Under the pieces are notes generated by a model. The model saw nothing but the letters and a program-made list of their open reading frames with translations, was not told the origin of the DNA and searched no databases. Below are positions 38,101 through 43,379 of a DNA stretch of 43,379 nt, piece by piece. This stretch comes from a virus. The stretch lies in the IMG/VR virus record IMGVR_UViG_3300037258_000211, positions 1 through 43,379 of that record. One strand, given 5' to 3'. Position 1 is the first letter of the stretch; every line of letters begins with the position of its first letter. The translations under genes and the position numbers were made by a program.

Positions 38101-39927
38101 TCATGCCGCGGTGGCCACGCCGGGGAATATGCAGTCGGCGGCCTGGTAGGTTTTTGCCGCCGGGCTTTCGAGCAAACCGAGTGAGCGCATCTGGCTCACG
38201 TATTTCTCGAAGGTCGACGACGTCGCCGACATGCCGGCGGCCATCGCCAGGTCTTCTTTGCCGATCGAGTTCGGAAATACCGCGACGGCACCACGCACGA
38301 TCGCGAGCTGGCCATCGGTGAGCTTGCGCGCGATCGCATCCATCATCGCTTCATGGGTGGGCGGCGTGTCCATCTGAGCCGCTTGAGCTGCGCCCTTATC
38401 CGTCAGGTCATAGAAATGGGGCTTCGGCGAGACGATAAAGCCGCCCGATTTGAGCAGGCTGATGTACTTCTCGAAGGTCGATGATTTCGGGCTGCTGTCG
38501 GCCAGGAACGCGACCATCATCTTCGAGGCGCCGTTCGCGCCCAACAACTTAGTCCAGGCGATCGCGTCGAGAATGGCCTGCTGGGTTTTTGTGATTTCGA
38601 TGTCGCCGGCGCCCCCTTCGGCTGTCACGCGTGACGCCTGTCGTTGCGCCGGCGGGGCCTTTTGTTGCACGGGAGGGGCCGGAGATGGCGTGAACGCAAT
38701 CTCCTCCGCCTTTGCTTCCCTGAACCTGACGGCCTCCAACTCGCCGTCGAGCTGCTCGACGAACTTCGCCGTGTAGCCTCGAAGCGAGCTCAGGACGGAT
38801 TTCAGCCGCTTATGCAGCTCGCGTTCCATATTCCGGTCGAGCTTCTTCTTCGCCTGCTCGAACCCGCGCTCCTCGGCCGCGGCGATCGCGGCCTTGTCGG
38901 CCTTCTTGGTTTCCTTCGGGTCGGCCGGCTTGCTGGCAGCATCGGCGGCCCTCTTTTCAAGGGCGGTCTTCTCGGCGGTGAGCTTCGCCACTGCGGCGCG
39001 CAGCTCCTTCGGATCACTCGCCTTGACCTGCTCGACATAAGCGCTGATTTGCACCTTGAGCTTGTCGAGGTTGATCGGCTTGAGCTTCTTGGCCTTGACG
39101 CGCTCGCCGCGCTTCGGTGCCCGCGAGCTGTCGAACGTCACCTTTTTAGGAAAGGTGTCGAGCTTGAAGACCTTCCGCCTCGGAAGCCAGACAAGGGCTC
39201 GCCCGGTCTCGAGGGTAGGCATCGTCGACCAGATTTCGTCCCATTGCTCTTCGTTCGCCTGACCTTTGACCCAATTTCCGATTGCATCGCGATCCTGCGA
39301 CGACGTCAGGCTGAAGCTCACCATGCCATCGACCTGGCCAAGGACGCTTTTCGCGATGCCGGCCGGATTCTGCGTTATCAGCCAAGGGATGAAGCCTGGC
39401 TTGCGGCCGCGCTTCACGAGCTTCTGCATCATGCCGAGCAGCTTGGGGGCCTCACCACCATCCTTGTCGAGGATGATCTGCGGCGCGAACATATCGGCTT
39501 CGTCGCAAATCACATGCAGCAGGACGTCGCGCGGCTTATTCTTGAAAAGGCTCATGAGCATCGCGAGCACGAAGCGCCGCTGTTCGGCGTCGGAACCCAT
39601 CTTCTCGAGGTCGACGATGCAGCTCTCGGCCATGCCGGCGATGGTTTCGCCCATCAGTGCCCCGGAGTTCGGCAGGAGCTCCATATCGCCGTGCTCACCG
39701 CCGAAGATCACCAACCTCTCCTTGTCGCGGAAGACGGAAGGGTTCTTGCCATCGGAGGTGATGCCAAGGCCCCACCAGGCGCCAAGCGGATCGATAATGA
39801 CGACACGAGCCTTGCTGACTAGAAGCCGCTCGACGGCGCTGCCGGCGCCGTAAGTTTTGCCACTGCCGCTCGTGCCGACGAACGCGAGGCGATCGTCCAG
39901 GGCGGTGTTCGGAATAGGGTGACTCAT
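38101..39927 (-). CDS. HerA/FtsK-like ATPase with coiled coil and duplicated winged helices
   Basis: 608 residues. Walker A GTSGSGKT (18-25), Walker B LLHVICDEAD (136-145) and LITQNP (183-188) are those of HerA/VirB4-type DNA or protein pumps. A charged helical region (about 305-400) links to two similar winged-helix units (446-513 and 535-598) sharing (K/T)SSTFEKY(I/V)S...GG/LG. These are likely to bind specific DNA. Start overlaps the Dam stop as ATGA. GTCACGCGTGAC is 17 nt before the ATG. Confidence 0.8.
   Translation of the reverse strand: MSHPIPNTALDDRLAFVGTSGSGKTYGAGSAVERLLVSKARVVIIDPLGAWWGLGITSDGKNPSVFRDKERLVIFGGEHGDMELLPNSGALMGETIAGMAESCIVDLEKMGSDAEQRRFVLAMLMSLFKNKPRDVLLHVICDEADMFAPQIILDKDGGEAPKLLGMMQKLVKRGRKPGFIPWLITQNPAGIAKSVLGQVDGMVSFSLTSSQDRDAIGNWVKGQANEEQWDEIWSTMPTLETGRALVWLPRRKVFKLDTFPKKVTFDSSRAPKRGERVKAKKLKPINLDKLKVQISAYVEQVKASDPKELRAAVAKLTAEKTALEKRAADAASKPADPKETKKADKAAIAAAEERGFEQAKKKLDRNMERELHKRLKSVLSSLRGYTAKFVEQLDGELEAVRFREAKAEEIAFTPSPAPPVQQKAPPAQRQASRVTAEGGAGDIEITKTQQAILDAIAWTKLLGANGASKMMVAFLADSSPKSSTFEKYISLLKSGGFIVSPKPHFYDLTDKGAAQAAQMDTPPTHEAMMDAIARKLTDGQLAIVRGAVAVFPNSIGKEDLAMAAGMSATSSTFEKYVSQMRSLGLLESPAAKTYQAADCIFPGVATAA
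38624..38635. repeat. 12-bp palindrome GTCACGCGTGAC, copy 6
   Basis: Inside the ATPase gene, where it encodes SRVT in the linker between the coiled coil and the winged helices. Confidence 0.65.
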
Positions 39928-40670
39928 GCAGTTCTCCGTTGGCTGTCACGCGTGACGCGCTCCCAACGACCTGGAGCCACACGGATAAATTCACCGACTT
40001 GAAGCTGTTGCCGGAGCTTCGCCCGGTAATTTGGATTGCGGCGCGACTTCGGATGTGTCGCGAAGTCGCGGTAAAGAGTGGCCAGCTCGATTACGGGGCT
40101 TTCCCGCTCAGCCGCATAGGCGGCGAGGACCTCGCGCCAGCTCATGTCCCGTTTTTCTTCATCATCTGATGCAGTAAAAAGGGACACGACCACCGATCGC
40201 GGCAAGCGCAGCGCGACGAATTGGCCCTTGATGCCGCAGACGGCCAGTATATCCATATCCTCGCGGCCGTAGGCGCAGAGCGCTGGCGCTTCACGCGCGC
40301 CGTGATGCTTCAGGCCGTCCTCGCCGATGAAGTCGAAGCGGCCCTTCGGGAACAGGATCGCGTCGGCGCGTTGCCAGACGAAACGATGAAAGGCAGCCGT
40401 CGCTACCCGCGCGAAGAGGAGCGCCGTTCCGCGGCCATGCTCGGCCATCCGCGCGAGGAACATCTCGAGCAGCGGGTCGGAGTAGGGCGGATTAAGGAAA
40501 ACCCGTCCGCGCCACGGACGTTGCAGCCCATTTTCGCGCTTGGTGATGACACGGCGCGCGGTGCGTGTGATCTGCGGCCGCGGAGAGCTGGGGTCGAGAT
40601 CAAAGCTTCGCCAGCCGCCAAGTGCGGCGATCACGAACGGTTGCGTGTACCAATCGTCGGTGGACGTCAT
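39924..40670 (-). CDS. Dam-type N6-adenine DNA methyltransferase
   Basis: 248 residues from ATG at 40670, which overlaps the upstream stop as ATGA. DWYTQPFVIAALGGWRSFDLDPSS (6-29) and GRVFLNPPYSDPLLEMFLARM (55-75, catalytic NPPY) follow the phage Dam family (N-6-adenine-methyltransferase). It is translationally coupled between two ATPases, so methylation could mark the DNA they recognise, or protect it. Confidence 0.8.
   Translation of the reverse strand: MTSTDDWYTQPFVIAALGGWRSFDLDPSSPRPQITRTARRVITKRENGLQRPWRGRVFLNPPYSDPLLEMFLARMAEHGRGTALLFARVATAAFHRFVWQRADAILFPKGRFDFIGEDGLKHHGAREAPALCAYGREDMDILAVCGIKGQFVALRLPRSVVVSLFTASDDEEKRDMSWREVLAAYAAERESPVIELATLYRDFATHPKSRRNPNYRAKLRQQLQVGEFIRVAPGRWERVTRDSQRRTA
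39945..39956. repeat. 12-bp palindrome GTCACGCGTGAC, copy 7
   Basis: In the last codons of the Dam gene, ending 17 nt before the start codon of the winged-helix ATPase; a GGAG Shine-Dalgarno lies in the spacer. Confidence 0.7.
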
Positions 40671-42517
40671 GCTGCTCTGTTTCGGTTTGGCGTGAAGTCC
40701 AAGCGCATCAAATTGGACATGCGCGCGACCGTGGCATACGTCCGGCCCGGTAATTCCGCGACGCAATCAACGAGTTTATAGCCTTCGGTATGCAAGCGCC
40801 TGAGCTTCTCCTTTTCTTCGTCGGCCCAGGCCTGGCGTTGCTTCAGACCGAGCTTGCTCGCCATCGTGGCAACGGCCGCCCGGCTCTTGCCGAGAGCATC
40901 GGCAATAGCCTGCACCGGCTTTTTATCGGCATACATTGTTCGCAATGTTGTTTCTTCCTCGGCGCTCCAAGGCAGATTCTGGCCGCGCGTGATGTTGTGG
41001 CGTTGCGCCAGTTTGGTGATGCCTGTAATGCCGCGAGAAAAGCCTGCTTCGGCAAGATCGGCGATAATCTCGCGTGTGCTTTTCCCGGAATTGATACCGG
41101 CCAACGCGATCGCTTCTTCATCCGGCTTCCAATAATTGACGCGGTCGCGCGTGATGCCGAGCGCGATCGCGCGCATCTGGATCGATTGACGGCTGCGGCG
41201 AAATCCCTCCGCTGCGAGCAGCGTTGATATGTCCATGATGCGCACTTCACGCGCATAGGCATCGCGAACGATCTCATCCTCGCGATCGCGCCATTCGATA
41301 GCTGCGCTGGCGCTGATGAGGCCGAGCGAGTGGGCTCGAGAGGATATATTGCTGGTCGACGTGCTCAGACCGATTGCAGCTAGTTCAGCGCCGATATCTC
41401 GGATGGCCGCACCGCGCTCATATCCGGCGCGGATGATCGCGTCTTCCGCCTGAGCCCAATCGCGGCCGCGGCGACCCGAGCCTCGCCGATGCGTATCGCC
41501 TGTCGCGGCGTCACCATCCAAATTAGTTGTAGCGCTCGGCAAGCCTTTGAGCAGCGCGCCGGTAGCGGCGGCCGTGACCTTCGGAGGCGCGATCAGTTCT
41601 GGCGCGCTCCCCTTATGTCGGGACTTCACGGCAGCGGTGCGAAAGCGGACACGCTTGGGACCGCAAATCGCCGGGCCCAGGCAAATGAACTCTCCGTCGA
41701 CGAGTGAGCGTAATGCGCGGCCTTGGCCAATCGTGAAACCCAGGATGCCGCTCGCGCGCTCGAGATCCCGGTCGAAGATTGTGCGGCCGCAGATGATGTT
41801 GGTCGCCTTCGAGGAAATCGCGATGGAGGTTTCGCCGAGCCGCTGGGTGGCGATGATGCCGGCAATGCCGCGCTTGCGGCCGCGGCCCATCATGTCGGCG
41901 AGAGCTGCAACCGTCTGTTTGCGAAGAGCGGGGTCAACGTCGCCGAGGTCTTGACGTGGCGCGACGACTTGCGCTTCGTCAACGAGCACTAGAAGCGGAT
42001 GCCAGTGCTCCTCCTGGGCGTCGATAAGTCCGGTGGCCAGGTCCGCCATCAGTTTCATGCGCTCATCCGCCGTGGCATCGGAAAGATCGAGGATCGCGCT
42101 GTAGCGGTGTTCACGAAGATGCAGCGCGAAAGCGTGCGCGCCGATGCGCAAGACGTCGGCCGAGGAAAGTACCGCGACATCGAAATGCTCGGCCAGCGTC
42201 GAGAATTCACCGTCGAGATCAATGAGCAGCTGCTGCACGCGGCCAAAAGCCTGTTCGAACAGTCTGCGAAGCAGCATCGACTTGCCGGCGCCGCTATTGC
42301 CCTGGATTAGCAGCCGGCCGGCGATCAGCTTCGGCAGACTTAAGCCGATCGGGATATTCGCCGCCGTATTGCCAAGGTGTAGGTCATCTGCCCTCAGGGC
42401 CGGGATGCCGATTGTGGGAGGCGGCGTTTCGCTGACCGTCCCGAATTTCCGGCCGCCAGCAAGGGCTGCAAGTTTCGCTTCCGGGCTGAAATCTTCTGCG
42501 AGATTGGATCGCGCCAT
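40667..42517 (-). CDS. HerA-like ATPase fused to five Myb/SANT-like repeats
   Basis: 616 residues. ATPase domain: Walker A GNSGAGKS (73-80), Walker B LLVLVDEAQ (175-183), GIIATQR (220-226). After a linker, five repeats of about 50 residues each begin with a Trp and end in a basic recognition-like helix: WAQAEDAII (354), WRDREDEIV (409), WKPDEEAIA (463), WSAEEETTL (517), WADEEKEKL (564). Such repeats are helix-turn-helix DNA-binding modules, related to Myb/SANT and GcrA. The combination predicts a DNA pump or loader directed to specific sites. Palindrome copy 8 is 17 nt upstream. Confidence 0.8.
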   Translation of the reverse strand: MARSNLAEDFSPEAKLAALAGGRKFGTVSETPPPTIGIPALRADDLHLGNTAANIPIGLSLPKLIAGRLLIQGNSGAGKSMLLRRLFEQAFGRVQQLLIDLDGEFSTLAEHFDVAVLSSADVLRIGAHAFALHLREHRYSAILDLSDATADERMKLMADLATGLIDAQEEHWHPLLVLVDEAQVVAPRQDLGDVDPALRKQTVAALADMMGRGRKRGIAGIIATQRLGETSIAISSKATNIICGRTIFDRDLERASGILGFTIGQGRALRSLVDGEFICLGPAICGPKRVRFRTAAVKSRHKGSAPELIAPPKVTAAATGALLKGLPSATTNLDGDAATGDTHRRGSGRRGRDWAQAEDAIIRAGYERGAAIRDIGAELAAIGLSTSTSNISSRAHSLGLISASAAIEWRDREDEIVRDAYAREVRIMDISTLLAAEGFRRSRQSIQMRAIALGITRDRVNYWKPDEEAIALAGINSGKSTREIIADLAEAGFSRGITGITKLAQRHNITRGQNLPWSAEEETTLRTMYADKKPVQAIADALGKSRAAVATMASKLGLKQRQAWADEEKEKLRRLHTEGYKLVDCVAELPGRTYATVARMSNLMRLDFTPNRNRAA

Positions 42518-42534
42518 CTTGTTTTCCTGTTGTT

Positions 42535-42546
42535 GTCACGCGTGAC
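42535..42546. repeat. 12-bp palindrome GTCACGCGTGAC, copy 8
   Basis: Ends 17 nt before the start codon of the Myb-repeat ATPase, with AGGA in the spacer. Same geometry as copy 7. Confidence 0.7.
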
Positions 42547-42547
42547 G

Positions 42548-42937
42548 TCAGAGGGACACGCGAACTAGAAACCCGAACGCACTCACAAAACCCACGCACC
42601 AGCCGATCGCGAAAATGGTCCAAAACGAGTAGCGCCGCGGTGACGGTGCGGCCGGAAGTGCCGGCGCGGTCATTACCGGCACGGGCGCTGGCAGCGCCTC
42701 CGCTATCTTCGGTAACGGCCATTGCGTCGGTGTCTTGAGCCGGCCGACCACGCGATCGGAAACCGCAAAGGCGAAGGTGGCGGCCTCGTCCGCGCCCGCC
42801 AAGCGCATCAGGGCGTTAAACGAGCCGTCGATCTCGCAGCGCGCCAGGTTGGTGGCGAAGTCTTTGCCCCGCGTTCCGGCATGTTGAAGGAGGTGGCCTT
42901 CTTGCATCATGATCATGCGCGCGTTGTCGTCGCTCAT
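42548..42937 (-). CDS. Small membrane-anchored protein, 129 aa
   Basis: Soluble N-terminal domain (MMQEGHLLQHAGTRGKDFATNLARCEIDGSFNALMRLAGADEAATFAFAVSDRVV), Pro/Ala-rich linker, and a C-terminal membrane helix (YSFWTIFAIGWCVGFVSAFGFLV). Its start overlaps the previous stop (ATGA). It could tether the ATPase next to it at the membrane. No family is recognised. Confidence 0.7.
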   Translation of the reverse strand: MSDDNARMIMMQEGHLLQHAGTRGKDFATNLARCEIDGSFNALMRLAGADEAATFAFAVSDRVVGRLKTPTQWPLPKIAEALPAPVPVMTAPALPAAPSPRRYSFWTIFAIGWCVGFVSAFGFLVRVSL

Positions 42938-43101
42938 GATGGGCGCCCGCGATTATCGTTGTGGTGGTGACCGCCTTCCTGCCGCGGCGATGGCATCCCG
43001 AGCGGCCGCAGAAGGTGGCCCTGCAGCTGGAAGGCATAACGCCAGCCACGCCGGCGCAAGTACGCCATCAAATCTTGGAAGGTGTCGGCCCAGCGCTTCA
43101 T
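42934..43101 (-). CDS. 55-aa basic protein, coupled on both sides
   Basis: The ATG at 43101 overlaps the previous stop, and the stop overlaps the next start, each as ATGA. MKRWADTFQDLMAYLRRRGWRYAF is a basic helix; an HHH stretch follows. Coupling on both sides is the main support. No family is recognised. Confidence 0.55.
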   Translation of the reverse strand: MKRWADTFQDLMAYLRRRGWRYAFQLQGHLLRPLGMPSPRQEGGHHHNDNRGRPS

Positions 43102-43283
43102 CGCGCCACCTGTGCCGGGGTGCCATTGGCGTCGATCGGTGGTGGCCCGAAGACATGCCCGAGGAGCGCGACGGCGCCGAATGCGAGCGCGATGGCGAGG
43201 ATCGAGGCTCCCAAGCTCAGCGGGACTGCGACTATCAATTTCGGGGAATCGCGGTGCGCCTTGAACTCGTTTCCGTCCCGCAA
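43098..43283 (-). CDS. Small membrane protein, 61 aa, TTG start
   Basis: One membrane helix (SLGASILAIALAFGAVALLGHVFG). The TTG at 43283 is the only start before the frame closes. It is first in the leftward operon. The 43284-43351 stretch ahead holds no recognised promoter. Confidence 0.5.
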   Translation of the reverse strand: MRDGNEFKAHRDSPKLIVAVPLSLGASILAIALAFGAVALLGHVFGPPPIDANGTPAQVAR

Positions 43284-43351
43284 AACCCGCGACTCGCCCA
43301 GGTTGCGCCCGGATTTCTGAGAATCGCAGGTAGAAATATCAATGACTTGGG

Positions 43352-43379
43352 ATAGGTTCGATCCCTGTCGCGCCCACCA
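43352..43379 (+). other. tRNA 3'-end fragment, probable attachment site core
   Basis: The T-arm is intact (ATAGG-TTCGATC-CCTGT), followed by seven acceptor bases CGCGCCC, discriminator A and CCA, which is the last base of the window. No matching 5' acceptor (GGGCGCG), D-arm or anticodon arm precedes it. Many temperate phages carry the 3' part of a tRNA gene so that integration restores the gene. The host tRNA cannot be named with certainty from this fragment. Confidence 0.7.

Noticed and set aside
38644-39822. 392-codon frame antisense to the winged-helix ATPase
   Set aside because: The opposite strand contains intact Walker motifs; the antisense product is Arg/Leu-rich without motifs.
1609-42546. 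GTCACGCGTGAC as a chromosomal parS site
   Set aside because: The ParB site consensus is built on TTTCACGTGAAA; this palindrome has a different centre, and no ParA/ParB pair was recognised in the window.
43284-43379. Complete tRNA gene at the right end
   Set aside because: The 5' acceptor, D-arm and anticodon arm are missing; only the T-arm and 3' acceptor exist.
1-43379. CRISPR array or insertion sequence
   Set aside because: No regularly spaced repeats of 25-40 bases with spacers, and no transposase frames or terminal repeats were seen.

Overview
This window looks like most of the genome of a temperate, short-tailed (podovirus-type) phage or prophage of an alphaproteobacterium, probably of the Rhizobiales. 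The evidence is high GC content, dense ATGA/TGATG-coupled genes, a P22-like portal, gp4 and gp10 set around a DUF4043-type capsid protein, a divergent repressor/Cro pair, and a right end that is exactly the 3' part of a tRNA including CCA, as at a prophage attachment site. Host and family are inferred from protein resemblance recalled without database searches. No integrase, DNA polymerase or reverse transcriptase is encoded inside the window, so the element probably continues past position 1.

Layout. (1) 1-1552, leftward: the end of a diversity-generating retroelement (DGR) operon. It has a C-type-lectin-like target protein whose C-terminus has the form of a DGR variable region, a DGR-type hairpin (8-bp stem, GAAA loop) right after its stop codon, an upstream partner gene, and the first codons of a further gene running off the left edge. 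(2) 1553-2664: immunity region with an XRE-type repressor (leftward) and a Cro-like protein (rightward). (3) 2804-9950, rightward: replication-initiation-like genes and small early genes, interrupted by a leftward HigBA toxin-antitoxin pair, then a metallopeptidase-like protein and a DNA methyltransferase. (4) 10055-10153: a tRNA-like element. (5) 10178-31233, rightward: small and large terminase, portal, scaffold, capsid, tail adaptor, DNA stabilisation protein, ejection proteins, and tail fibres or appendages. (6) 31299-35119: lysis region with a GH25 plus beta-barrel endolysin, a fatty-acid-hydroxylase-family membrane enzyme, a holin-like/lipoprotein fusion, and a pair of reading frames joined across a run of nine C. 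(7) 35406-35657: a zinc-ribbon protein with its own promoter. (8) 43283-35654, leftward: one tightly coupled operon of eleven or more genes. It is dominated by two different HerA/FtsK-like ATPases, one carrying five Myb-like repeats and one carrying duplicated winged helices, with a Dam-type adenine methyltransferase between them.

Two regulatory words tie these modules together. An operator of the form TACAT-N5-ATGTA occurs at the DGR promoter (twice), at the cro promoter (imperfect) and upstream of the zinc-ribbon gene, which suggests that the lysogeny repressor also governs host-range diversification. A 12-bp perfect palindrome, GTCACGCGTGAC, occurs eight times, including at an identical 17-nt distance before both ATPase start codons. 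The ATPase/Dam/ATPase operon with its palindromes is the best candidate here for a poorly described system. The DGR is the clearest recognisable special system.
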